64,000 nucleotides of DNA, from NCBI RefSeq assembly GCF_900109945.1, contig NZ_FOBX01000009.1:334087-398086 (forward strand), in the 5' to 3' direction. Source of the stretch: Bradyrhizobium sp. OK095 (GTDB lineage: Bacteria; Pseudomonadota; Alphaproteobacteria; Rhizobiales; Xanthobacteraceae). The notes beneath the pieces are model-generated. The model saw only the letters and a program-made list of their open reading frames with translations. It searched no databases and was not told the origin of the DNA. Both the position numbers and the translations under genes were made by a program. Positions 34,693-42,927 of this stretch are shown one piece after another (the stretch's first letter is position 1; every line of letters starts with the position of its first letter).

Positions 34693-35755
34693 GACGCTTC
34701 GCTCCTCGACCTTCCGGCTGGCGCTGTTCGCGATCGCCGTATTCGGGCTGATCGTCGCGGCGATCATGGCCTACGTCTATTTTGGTACGATCGCCTACGT
34801 GGCAAGCAGGGTCGGCGACGCCGGCGATCACAGCGGCTTTACCGCGATGATCGAGCTTGCGATGATCGCTGCCGCCGTGCTGCTTGCGGTGCTGGCAGGG
34901 CTCGCGGCGGTGCTGGTGACGCGGCGCACGGTCGGGCGGATCGAGGAGATCAACGCCACCAGCCGCGCCATCATGCTGTCCGGCCTCGACCGGCGCATTC
35001 CCCTGCGCGGCAGCCACGACGAGTGGGATCGCGTCGCCGAAAACCTCAATCAGATGCTCGACCGTATCGAGAGGCTGATGGGCGAGGTCAAGCAGGTCAG
35101 CGACAACGTCGCCCACGATCTGCGCACGCCGCTGACGCGGATGCGCGGCCGGCTGGAGAAGGCCTATCACACGCCGCGCAACAGCGAGGCCGATGCGGCG
35201 CTGATCGGCGACACCATCGCCGATCTCGACGCCGTGCTCGGCATGTTCGCCTCGATCACGCGGATCTCGGAGATCGAGACCCGCGCCCGCCGCAGCGCGT
35301 TTCGCAGGCTCGACCTCGCGGAGATTGCTGGAGAGGTCGTCGAGCTCTACGACGCCGCCGCCGAGCAGGTCGCGACACGCCTCAGCATCAGTGGCGACCG
35401 CGAGGTTGCGATCACAGGCGATCGCGACCTCCTGTTCGATGCCGTCGCCAATCTCGTCGACAATGCGATCAAGCATGGCTGCCAGGGCGGGCAGGTGACG
35501 GTGAGCTGCCGCAGCGCCGATGGCGGCGCGGTGATCGCGATCGCCGACGACGGTCCGGGCATTCCTGCCGAGGAGCGCGATCACGTCTTCAAGCGCTTCT
35601 ACCGGCTCGAGCAGAGCCGCTACACGCCGGGCAACGGACTGGGCTTGAGCCTGGTCGCGGCGGTGGCAGGCCTCCATGGTGCGGAGGTCGCGCTGCATGA
35701 CAATGCGCCGGGGCTCACGGTTCGGCTCAGCTTCCCCAAGACCTCAGCAGTATAG
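34679..35755 (+). CDS. Sensor histidine kinase, EnvZ-like
   Basis: A 358-residue membrane kinase, partner of the preceding regulator. TM1 is about residues 12-37 and TM2 about 57-82, with only a short loop of about 20 residues between; HAMP spans about 83-130. The phosphorylated histidine is H146 in VAHDLRTPLTRMR. The ATPase domain shows NLVDNAIKHG, DDGPGIP and GNGLGLSLVAA. The short periplasmic loop suggests it senses within the membrane, in the cytoplasm or through a partner. GTG at 34679 overlaps the regulator gene. Ends just before the convergent LuxR-type gene. Confidence 0.9.
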   Translation: MLLAKTLRSSTFRLALFAIAVFGLIVAAIMAYVYFGTIAYVASRVGDAGDHSGFTAMIELAMIAAAVLLAVLAGLAAVLVTRRTVGRIEEINATSRAIMLSGLDRRIPLRGSHDEWDRVAENLNQMLDRIERLMGEVKQVSDNVAHDLRTPLTRMRGRLEKAYHTPRNSEADAALIGDTIADLDAVLGMFASITRISEIETRARRSAFRRLDLAEIAGEVVELYDAAAEQVATRLSISGDREVAITGDRDLLFDAVANLVDNAIKHGCQGGQVTVSCRSADGGAVIAIADDGPGIPAEERDHVFKRFYRLEQSRYTPGNGLGLSLVAAVAGLHGAEVALHDNAPGLTVRLSFPKTSAV

Positions 35756-35762
35756 AGCCCGT

Positions 35763-36134
35763 CTAGAGCTCGATCACGCCGCGGCGTGCCGCATGCGCCA
35801 CCGCATCGGTGCGGCCGGTGGCATCGAGCTTGTCGAGCAGCGAGCCGACATGAAATTTCACCGTGTGTACGGAGATACCGAGCTGGCGCGCGATCATCTT
35901 GTTGGAGCCGCCTTCGGCCATCAGCGCCAGCACGTCGAGCTCGCGCTGCGTCAGCGCGATGTCCGCAGGCATGCTGCGCGGATCGCGGGCAACGATTGTT
36001 GCCGCGGCGGCCTCGCCGGGTTCGGCGAGGCGAAGCCCGGCGACAGTCCCGAGCAGCGCCGCCAGGCGATCGGCCAGCGCGGGATCGTCGATCTCCAGCG
36101 ACAGGACGATCTCGGCCGTCTTGGGCTCGCTCAC
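35763..36134 (-). CDS. LuxR-type HTH protein with short N-terminal domain
   Basis: A 123-residue DNA-binding protein. The C-terminal half is a LuxR/FixJ helix-turn-helix (LTQRELDVLALMAEGGSNKM, then ISVHTVKFHVGSLLDKL). The N-terminal 55 residues are too short for a receiver domain and carry no phospho-acceptor pattern (EIVLSLEIDDPALADRLAAL). Its first four bases overlap the stop of the HtrA-like gene (36131-36997), so both are one transcript with the LuxR-type gene second. It may regulate with, or in response to, the HtrA-like protein; the relation is inferred. Confidence 0.8.
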   Translation of the reverse strand: MSEPKTAEIVLSLEIDDPALADRLAALLGTVAGLRLAEPGEAAAATIVARDPRSMPADIALTQRELDVLALMAEGGSNKMIARQLGISVHTVKFHVGSLLDKLDATGRTDAVAHAARRGVIEL

Positions 36135-36997
36135 GCCTCCGGCCTCTCACCGACCGTGACCTTGAAGCTGACCGGCTCGCCGCCGCGGCGCACCGCGACA
36201 TCGACGATTGCGCCGACGCTCGCAGGCCCCAGCGTCCGCGACAGCGCGCGCACGCCGGAGAGCTTCTGGTCGTTGACCGCGACGATCACGTCGCCCTGGC
36301 GGATGCCGGCCGCCGCCGAAGGTCCTGTCTTGTCGACATTCATCACCATCGCGCCGACGCCGTCGTCGAGCCGCACCGGCTGGAGCCCGAGGCCGAGATA
36401 TCCGCGCGCGATGCGGCCGCGTGCCTCGAGCTGCGGCGCGACGCGCTGGATCGTCGCCGTTGGAATGACGAGCACGCGTCGCGGTCCGAGCACCGCCATG
36501 CCGAAGGCTTCGCCCGACGCATCGAGCGCAAGCCCGCCCTCCTGGCTCGGACGCAGGCGAATGTCGAGCTCGATCCGCGCATCGATGTCGCCGCCACGCA
36601 AGGAGCGCCAGCCCTTGCCTGATGCCGACACCATCCCGAGCGCGGCGCTCGGCGTCTCGCGGTTGGTGGCAACCACGACCGACAACGTGCCGAGGGGCGG
36701 GATGGTCGCGGCGAGCTTGACCGGCGGGCCGCTGGCCTCAGTGCGCAGCAGCGCGATGTCGGTGGTGTGGTCACGGCCGACGATCGTTGCGACCGCTCGG
36801 CTGCCGTCGGGGAGGCCGACCTCGACCTCGCCCTCGTCGGCCAGCGCCTCGTCGGCGGTCACGATCAGGCCTGCCTTCCAGACGAAGCCGGTTGAGCGGG
36901 AGCGATGCGAGTGCACGGAGACGACGGACGGCGCGGTGCGCGCCACGATCTCCGCCAGCGCGGACGACAGTGAGGACAAAGGCGTAAGGTCGGGCAT
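36131..36997 (-). CDS. HtrA/DegP-like protein with disrupted catalytic triad, PDZ domain
   Basis: A 288-residue protein of the trypsin-like HtrA fold with one C-terminal PDZ domain (about 200-285, GYLGLGLQPVRL, then GIRQGDVIVAVNDQKL). No signal peptide is visible, unlike periplasmic DegP. The aspartate is present (D80 in HTTDIALLR), but the His motif reads IVTADEAL (E50 in its place) and the Ser motif reads PSQEGGLALD (E153 where GNSGG is expected). It is therefore probably a pseudoprotease acting as a binding or scaffold protein. AGGAG precedes the ATG read from 36997. It overlaps the LuxR-type gene by four bases. Confidence 0.8.
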   Translation of the reverse strand: MPDLTPLSSLSSALAEIVARTAPSVVSVHSHRSRSTGFVWKAGLIVTADEALADEGEVEVGLPDGSRAVATIVGRDHTTDIALLRTEASGPPVKLAATIPPLGTLSVVVATNRETPSAALGMVSASGKGWRSLRGGDIDARIELDIRLRPSQEGGLALDASGEAFGMAVLGPRRVLVIPTATIQRVAPQLEARGRIARGYLGLGLQPVRLDDGVGAMVMNVDKTGPSAAAGIRQGDVIVAVNDQKLSGVRALSRTLGPASVGAIVDVAVRRGGEPVSFKVTVGERPEA

Positions 36998-37195
36998 GGC
37001 AGGCTCCTGTAAGCTGTCCTCAATCTGGGATGTCGCAGGCGATTGCGAAACTGGCCGGGTGGCCAGGACAGCCAATGGGACGGCACGACCCCGTGGGACC
37101 ACGGCCGACGAACATGTGATTGGGAGCCGCTCACGGGAACGTGTAGCAACAGCGGAATTGCGCCCTATGGCCTGGATTTCAGCGAGACCCGACCG

Positions 37196-38161
37196 ATGAC
37201 CATCGACCTCACCCGCCGCACCCTGCTTCAACTCGCCGGCGCGACGTCGCTTGCGATGGCGGCCGCAGCCGCCGCGCGTGCCGAGGGTATTCCGCAAGGC
37301 GGCGGGCCCACCTATGCCAGCCGGACACCGATGCATGTCGGCATGGTAACGCTCCGGGTCAAGAACCTCGACACGGTGGCGGACTACTACCGCGACGTGA
37401 TCGGACTCGCCGTGATGGAGCGTTCGGCGACAGCTGCAAAGCTCGGCACGGCCGGCATCACGCTGCTCGTGCTCGAGGCGCGCCTTGATGCCGTGATCGA
37501 GCCGCGCAATGCCGCAGGCCTCTACCACACCGCCTTCCTGATGCCGACCCGCAAGGATCTCGCGCGCTGGCTGGTGCATGCCGCTTCGCATCGCGTGCAG
37601 CTGTCGGGCTTTGCCGATCACCTCGTCAGCGAATCTGTTTACCTCGATGACCCCGAAGGCAACGGCATCGAGGTCTATGCCGACCGCGCTCCCTCGCAAT
37701 GGCAGTGGAGCGAGGGCAGCGTGAAGATGGCGAGCGACGAGCTCAACATCCCCGATCTGCTGTCGCTGACCAATACGCGCGTCGCCGATTATGCCAGGGC
37801 GCCGGACGGAATGCGCATCGGCCACATGCATCTGCGCGTCGGTGATCTCACGGAAGCCGAGCGCTTCTATCACGGCACGGTCGGCCTCGACCCAACCCGC
37901 AGCCGCAACGGCGCTGCGTTCCTGTCGTCTGGCCGCTACCATCATCATCTCGGCATGAATGTCTGGCAGAGTCAGGGCGCCGGTCAGCGCGACGATTCGA
38001 CCACGGGCCTTGCCTGGTTCTCGCTGGTGACGGAGAAGCAGGACATTCTCGCCGCCCAGGAGGAGCGCCTGCGCAAGGGCGGCACGCAAGTCACAGCGCT
38101 TGCGGATGGCGTGGAGGCGATCGATCCCTGGGGAACGCGGGTGCGGCTGCTCAAGGTTTGA
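37196..38161 (+). CDS. VOC-family dioxygenase (CatE-like) with Tat-type leader
   Basis: A 321-residue protein with two glyoxalase/extradiol (VOC) domains. The N-terminal domain keeps a His-His-Glu metal set: H47 (MHVGMVTLRV), the His of LYHTAFL, and the Glu of GNGIEVYAD. The C-terminal domain has GHMHLRVGDL and YHHHLGMN but ends DPWGTRVRL, lacking the Glu. This matches the catechol 2,3-dioxygenase-like CatE layout. Unusually for the family it begins with a twin-arginine-like leader, LTRRTLLQLAG, followed by an Ala-rich segment to about residue 30, suggesting export. ATG 37196 is chosen; upstream in-frame starts are non-homologous. The DapA-family gene follows after 62 bases. Confidence 0.8.
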   Translation: MTIDLTRRTLLQLAGATSLAMAAAAAARAEGIPQGGGPTYASRTPMHVGMVTLRVKNLDTVADYYRDVIGLAVMERSATAAKLGTAGITLLVLEARLDAVIEPRNAAGLYHTAFLMPTRKDLARWLVHAASHRVQLSGFADHLVSESVYLDDPEGNGIEVYADRAPSQWQWSEGSVKMASDELNIPDLLSLTNTRVADYARAPDGMRIGHMHLRVGDLTEAERFYHGTVGLDPTRSRNGAAFLSSGRYHHHLGMNVWQSQGAGQRDDSTTGLAWFSLVTEKQDILAAQEERLRKGGTQVTALADGVEAIDPWGTRVRLLKV

Positions 38162-38223
38162 TCCAAGGCGCGCGCATTGGTAATAACCGGAGAGTGCAGC
38201 TCATTTTCCGGGACCCGCGCGAC

Positions 38224-39099
38224 ATGACCGACTTCCACGGCGTCTTCCCCTACCTCGTCTCGCCCGTCGATGCCGATGGTGCGGTCCGCACCAACGTGTT
38301 CGCAAAACTCTGCGACGATCTGATCGGCGCCGGCGTCCACGGGCTGACGCCGCTGGGCTCGACCGGCGAATTCGCCTATCTCAATGCCGCGCAGCGCAGC
38401 GCGATCGTGCGGACCACGATTGAGGCTGCGAAGGGCCGCGTGCCCGTGGTGGCCGGCGTCGCCTCCACCTCGACGGCGGACGCAGTCGCACAGGCGAAGG
38501 CCTATCAGAAGCTCGGCGCCAACGGCATTCTGGCGATCCTGGAGGCCTATTTCCCGCTCGCGGATGCCCAGGTTGAATCCTATTTCCGCGCCATTGCGGA
38601 TGCCGTGGACATTCCCGTCGTCATCTACACCAATCCGCAATTCCAGCGTTCCGATTTGACGCTGGACGTGATCGCACGCCTCGCCGAGCACCCGCGCATC
38701 GGCTACATCAAGGACGCCTCGACCAACACCGGCCGGCTGCTCTCGATCATGAACCGCTGCGGCGATGCCTTGCGCGTGTTCTCGGCCTCCGCCCATATCC
38801 CGGCCGCGGTCATGCTGATTGGCGGCCAAGGCTGGATGGCGGGGCCCGCCTGCATCATTCCGCGCCAGAGCGTCGCGCTCTATGACCTCTGCAAGGCCGG
38901 CCGCTGGGACGAGGCCGTGGTGCTCCAGCGCAGGCTGTGGCGGATCAACGAAGCCTTCGCCCGCTTCAATCTCGCGGCCTGCATCAAGGCGGGGCTCAGC
39001 CTCCAGGGCTACGATGTCGGCGACCCCGTCCCGCCGCAGGCGCCGCTGACGGCCGATGCGCGCAAGGTCGTGGAAGCGGCGCTAAAGGCGCTGGCGTAG
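38224..39099 (+). CDS. DapA-family (dihydrodipicolinate synthase/N-acetylneuraminate lyase) aldolase
   Basis: A 291-residue class I aldolase-type enzyme. Motifs: LTPLGSTGEFAYL at 41-53, catalytic Tyr135 (VVIYTNPQ) and Schiff-base Lys163 (YIKDAS). The residues after the GSTGE and around the substrate pocket differ from true DapA, and no lysine-biosynthesis gene is near, so a catabolic aldolase or dehydratase acting on a 2-keto acid is more likely. Start at ATG 38224 (an earlier in-frame start lies within the intergenic region). It may be co-transcribed with the VOC dioxygenase upstream. Confidence 0.85.
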   Translation: MTDFHGVFPYLVSPVDADGAVRTNVFAKLCDDLIGAGVHGLTPLGSTGEFAYLNAAQRSAIVRTTIEAAKGRVPVVAGVASTSTADAVAQAKAYQKLGANGILAILEAYFPLADAQVESYFRAIADAVDIPVVIYTNPQFQRSDLTLDVIARLAEHPRIGYIKDASTNTGRLLSIMNRCGDALRVFSASAHIPAAVMLIGGQGWMAGPACIIPRQSVALYDLCKAGRWDEAVVLQRRLWRINEAFARFNLAACIKAGLSLQGYDVGDPVPPQAPLTADARKVVEAALKALA

Positions 39100-39221
39100 C
39101 TGCCATCCCGGGGCGTCCGCATGCCGAAATCGCGGATATCCCGCCCAAAACCGCGGCTGGTATGCCTCCGGTCGATCCGCTAAAAGGCACCCCGCAGTTT
39201 TGACTTAAGGGACCTAGCGGA

Positions 39222-41546
39222 ATGAACATTCTTCCCGGCAATTTGCGTTTCGGAGCGGGCCAGCCCGTCAAGCGTTTGGAAGACCAGCGGCTGCTCACCG
39301 GGAAGGGGCAATTCATCGACGACAAGCCGGAGGACGGCGCGCTGTGGTTGCATGTGCTGCGCTCGCCGCACGCCCACGCGAAGATCGTGTCGATCGATAC
39401 CAACGCAGCGGCCGGCATGCCCGGCGTCACTGCGATCTATACCGGCGCCGACCTCGTCAAGGACGATGTCGGCACCATCCCGACACTGAGCATCTTCAAG
39501 CGCCCCGACGGCAAGCCGATGACGGTGCCGCCCCGCCGCCTGCTCGCCCATGAGATCGTGCGTTACACCGGCGAGGCGGTGGCCGCGGTGGTGGCGTCCT
39601 CGCGTGCAGAGGCCCAGAGCGCGGCCGAGGCGATTGTGGTCGAATACGACGTGCAGCCCGCGGTGGTCGATCCGGTCGAGGCGGTAAAACCCGGCGCGCC
39701 CGTGGTGTGGCCGGAGGCGCCCGACAACATCGTCGGCGCGATGGCTTACGGCGATGCGGCCAAGGTGGACGAAGCCTTTGCCACAGCCGCACACACGGTC
39801 GAGCTCGACATCATCAGCCAGCGCCTCGTGCCGTCCGCGATGGAGCCGCGCTCGACCATTGCCGAGATCGACAAGAAGACCGGGCGTCTCCTGCTGCACG
39901 TGCAGACACAGACGCCGGCCTCGACCCGCGACGTGCTGGCCGAAGCCGTGCTCAAGCGTCCCAAGGACAGCGTCCGCGTGCTGGTCGGCGATATCGGCGG
40001 CGGCTTTGGCCAGAAGACCAATCTCTATCCGGAAGACGGCATCGTCGCTTACGCGGCAACCAAGCTGAACAAGAAGATCCGCTGGCGCGGCGACCGCACC
40101 GACGAATTCGTCGGCGGCACCCATGGCCGCGACCTCACCTCGACAGCCTCGTTCGCGCTGGACGAGAAGGGCAAGGTTCTCGCTTATCGCGTCAAGTCGA
40201 TCGGCTGCACCGGCGCCTACTCCTCGGGTGCTGCGAACATCATCCCGCTCGTGCTCGGGCCGTTCGTGCAGACCGGCGTCTACGATCTGCCGCTGGTGCA
40301 TTTCGAGGTGCAGTCGGTGATGACCCACACCGCGCCGGTCGGCGCCTATCGCGGCGCGGGTCGTCCCGAGGCCGTCTTCATCGTCGAGCGCCTGTTCGAC
40401 GCCGCCGCGCGAAAAATCGGTATGGACCCACGCGCGATCCGCAAAGCCAACTATATCAAGCCGACGCAGCTGCCCTACACCAACGCCGCGGGGCAGGTTT
40501 ATGATTCCGGCGCGTTCGCGCACATACTCGATCGCGCAGTGAAGCTTGCCGATTGGGACGGCTTTGCCGCGCGCAAGAAGGCTGCGAAGAAGAAGGGTCT
40601 GCTCTACGGACGGGGGCTCACCTCCTATATCGAATGGACCGGCGGCCGCGCCCACACCGAGAAGGTCAGCCTGCACGCGACCTCGCAGGGCCGCGTCGTG
40701 CTGCATTCCGGCACCATGGCGATGGGGCAGGGACTTCAGACTACCTATACCCAGATGATCTCCGACACGCTCGGCATTGCCATGGACAAGATCGACGTCG
40801 TGCAAGGCGACACCGATCTCGCCATGGGCTTTGGCAGCGTCGGCTCGCGGTCGCTGTTCGTCGGCGGCACGGCGGTCGCGGTCTCGTCGAATGACCTGAT
40901 CCAGAAGGCGCGCGAGAAGGCGGCGAACGTGCTGGAGACCTCGGTCGAGGACATCGAATATCAGGGCGGCATGCTGACCGTGGTCGGCACCGACCGCCGC
41001 ATTAGCCTGTTCGACATCGCCGAGAAGGAAGGCGGCGCCAAGCTCAGCGTCGATTCGGAAGGCGAGGTCGACGGTCCGAGCTGGCCGAACGGCACGCATA
41101 TCTGCGAGGTCGAGATCGATCCGGAGACCGGTGTCTCCAAGGTCGTGCGCTACACCACCGTCGACGACGTCGGCGTCGCCGTGAACCCGATGCTGGTGAC
41201 CGGCCAGATCCATGGCGGCGTCGCTCAAGGCATCGGTCAGGCGCTGTACGAAGGCGTTTCCTATGATGCCGACGGTCAGCTCCTCACCGCGAGCTACCAG
41301 GACTATTGCATCCCGCGCGCGGACGACGTGCCGCCGATCGTGGTGACGCTGGATGATTCCGCACCCTGCCGCACCAATCCGCTCGGCGCCAAGGGCTGCG
41401 GCGAATCCGGCGCCATCGGCGGCCCGCCCTGCGTCACCAACGGCGTGATGGATGCGCTCGCCGAGCTCGGCATCACCCAGTTGAATACGCCGCTGACGCC
41501 GCAGAAGATCTGGAAGGCGATCAAGGACGCGAAGGTGGGCGCGTAA
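39222..41546 (+). CDS. Molybdenum hydroxylase large subunit (xanthine dehydrogenase/CoxL form II-like), orphan
   Basis: A 774-residue molybdopterin-cytosine-dinucleotide type catalytic subunit. Visible: the two N-terminal a/b hammerhead parts (RLEDQRLLTGKGQFIDD), GGGFGQK (Mo cofactor contact), GAYRGAGRPEA in the active-site loop, and the catalytic Glu728 in KGCGESGAIG. The loop lacks the AYRCSFR signature of true CO dehydrogenase (form I), so the substrate is probably an aldehyde, purine or N-heterocycle. The FAD-binding and 2Fe-2S subunits usually encoded alongside are absent from both sides. AAGGGA precedes ATG 39222. Confidence 0.88.
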   Translation: MNILPGNLRFGAGQPVKRLEDQRLLTGKGQFIDDKPEDGALWLHVLRSPHAHAKIVSIDTNAAAGMPGVTAIYTGADLVKDDVGTIPTLSIFKRPDGKPMTVPPRRLLAHEIVRYTGEAVAAVVASSRAEAQSAAEAIVVEYDVQPAVVDPVEAVKPGAPVVWPEAPDNIVGAMAYGDAAKVDEAFATAAHTVELDIISQRLVPSAMEPRSTIAEIDKKTGRLLLHVQTQTPASTRDVLAEAVLKRPKDSVRVLVGDIGGGFGQKTNLYPEDGIVAYAATKLNKKIRWRGDRTDEFVGGTHGRDLTSTASFALDEKGKVLAYRVKSIGCTGAYSSGAANIIPLVLGPFVQTGVYDLPLVHFEVQSVMTHTAPVGAYRGAGRPEAVFIVERLFDAAARKIGMDPRAIRKANYIKPTQLPYTNAAGQVYDSGAFAHILDRAVKLADWDGFAARKKAAKKKGLLYGRGLTSYIEWTGGRAHTEKVSLHATSQGRVVLHSGTMAMGQGLQTTYTQMISDTLGIAMDKIDVVQGDTDLAMGFGSVGSRSLFVGGTAVAVSSNDLIQKAREKAANVLETSVEDIEYQGGMLTVVGTDRRISLFDIAEKEGGAKLSVDSEGEVDGPSWPNGTHICEVEIDPETGVSKVVRYTTVDDVGVAVNPMLVTGQIHGGVAQGIGQALYEGVSYDADGQLLTASYQDYCIPRADDVPPIVVTLDDSAPCRTNPLGAKGCGESGAIGGPPCVTNGVMDALAELGITQLNTPLTPQKIWKAIKDAKVGA

Positions 41547-41555
41547 TACTCCGCT

Positions 41556-41689
41556 GTCGTCCCGGGGCGCGCGCAGCGCGAGCCCGGGACCCATAGCCAC
41601 AGGGAGTGGTTGTGGCGCGAGCTGGCAACTCCGAGTCCCCGTGACCACGTCCGCATGTGGTTATGGGTCCCCGCCTTCGCGGGGACGAC
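41556..41689. repeat. Palindromic intergenic repeat
   Basis: Left end GTCGTCCCGGGGCGCGCGCA with inner CCCGGGACCCATAGCCAC, right end GTGGTTATGGGTCCCCGCCT then GCGGGGACGAC: inverted arms around an unrelated middle. It separates the convergent molybdenum hydroxylase and acyl-CoA dehydrogenase genes. Confidence 0.75.
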
Positions 41690-41715
41690 ACCGAGCGTGC
41701 CGCACCGGCTCGGGC

Positions 41716-42912
41716 TCAAATTCCCAGCATCATCTTCGCAATAATATCGCGCTGGATTTCCGACGTGCCGCCGAAGATCGTGTACGCTCGCCCGTTGAGA
41801 TATTCCGGCACCATTGTCAGCATGTCCTCAGGCGTCGCCGGCTCGTGGTTGAGCTTGTACAGCGGGCGCATCGGCTCGACCGCGAGGGCGTCGTGGCCGA
41901 TCACGTCGACGCCGAGCCGCGTCACGGCCTGCCGAATCTCGCTGTTGCGCAGCTTCAGGATCGACGACACCGCACCGGGGTTCTGCCCGGTCTGCAATGC
42001 CGAGAGCACGCGCAGCTCGGTCATTTCAAGCGCGTCGATATCGACCTCGACCTCCGAGATGCGTGTCGCGATATCGGGACTGTCGATGGCGCGCCCTGTC
42101 AGGTCCGACTCGGCGAGCTCCGCGATCGCCTTCAATCCCTCGCGCAGCTTCGCTGACGCAATGCCGGAGCCGCGCTCGAACTCGAGCAGATATTTGCCGT
42201 AGGTCCAACCCTTGCCTTCCTCGCCGACACGGTTGGCGACGGGCACGCGGACGTCGTCGAAGAACACCTGGTTGACCTCATGGTCGCCGCCGATGGTGAG
42301 GATGGGGCGCGTGGTGATGCCCGGCGTTGTCATGTCGATCAGCATAAAACTGATGCCGTCCTGCTGCCGCGGCCCGTCGCTGGTGCGCACCAATGCGAAC
42401 ATGCGGTTGGCGTGGTGCGCATGCGTGGTCCAGATTTTCGTGCCGTTGACGATGTAGTCGTCGCCATCGCGCACCGCGCGCGTCTTCAGCGAGGACAGGT
42501 CGGAGCCGGAGCCCGGCTCCGAATAGCCCTGGCACCAATAATCCTCACCGGAGAGAATTCGCGGCAGATAGAAGTTTTGCTGCTCCGGCGAGCCGAAGCC
42601 GATGATGACGGGCCCGACCATCTTCACGCCCATCACGTTGACATTGGGTACGCCGGCCCGCGCGCTTTCGGTCTCGAAAATCCAGCGCTGCGCCGGCGTC
42701 CAGTCAGGGCCGCCATGGTCGACGGGCCAGCCCGGAGCGCCCCAGCCCTGCTTGTGCAGCGTGCGTTGCCACGCCATGCCGATATCAGGATCGGAAAACA
42801 CCGACGGCGTCAGCGCGGTGGCGCGCTTCATCTCCTCGGTGAGGTTCTTGGCAATGAAGCCGCGCACCTCGTCCTGGAAGGCGCGCTCGTCAGTGTTGAA
42901 CGACAGGTCCAT
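41716..42912 (-). CDS. Acyl-CoA dehydrogenase
   Basis: A 398-residue flavoprotein of the acyl-CoA dehydrogenase family. Signs: WPVDHGGPDWTPAQR, WCQGYSEPGSGSDLSSL (FAD and substrate contact), GTKIWTTHAHHANRMF, and the C-terminal FGGTSEIQRDIIAKMML. Length and these motifs fit the group that works in heterodimeric or paired form. The gene for a second, more divergent homologue lies 15 bases upstream on the same strand, preceded by a crotonase. The trio probably beta-oxidises an unusual acyl-CoA; the substrate is unknown. Confidence 0.9.
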   Translation of the reverse strand: MDLSFNTDERAFQDEVRGFIAKNLTEEMKRATALTPSVFSDPDIGMAWQRTLHKQGWGAPGWPVDHGGPDWTPAQRWIFETESARAGVPNVNVMGVKMVGPVIIGFGSPEQQNFYLPRILSGEDYWCQGYSEPGSGSDLSSLKTRAVRDGDDYIVNGTKIWTTHAHHANRMFALVRTSDGPRQQDGISFMLIDMTTPGITTRPILTIGGDHEVNQVFFDDVRVPVANRVGEEGKGWTYGKYLLEFERGSGIASAKLREGLKAIAELAESDLTGRAIDSPDIATRISEVEVDIDALEMTELRVLSALQTGQNPGAVSSILKLRNSEIRQAVTRLGVDVIGHDALAVEPMRPLYKLNHEPATPEDMLTMVPEYLNGRAYTIFGGTSEIQRDIIAKMMLGI

Positions 42913-42927
42913 GATGCGCTCCTGGTG

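Noticed and set aside
36998..38089. Upstream minus-strand extension of the HtrA-like gene
   Set aside because: It runs opposite the VOC dioxygenase and reads as noise; a good AGGAG and ATG at 36997 mark the real start.
37500..38161. VOC protein considered inactive because the C-terminal domain lacks the metal Glu
   Set aside because: The N-terminal domain has the complete His-His-Glu set, as expected for CatE-type enzymes.
39180..41648. Long minus-strand frame opposite the molybdenum hydroxylase
   Set aside because: Antisense shadow; the plus strand encodes a complete, motif-rich enzyme.
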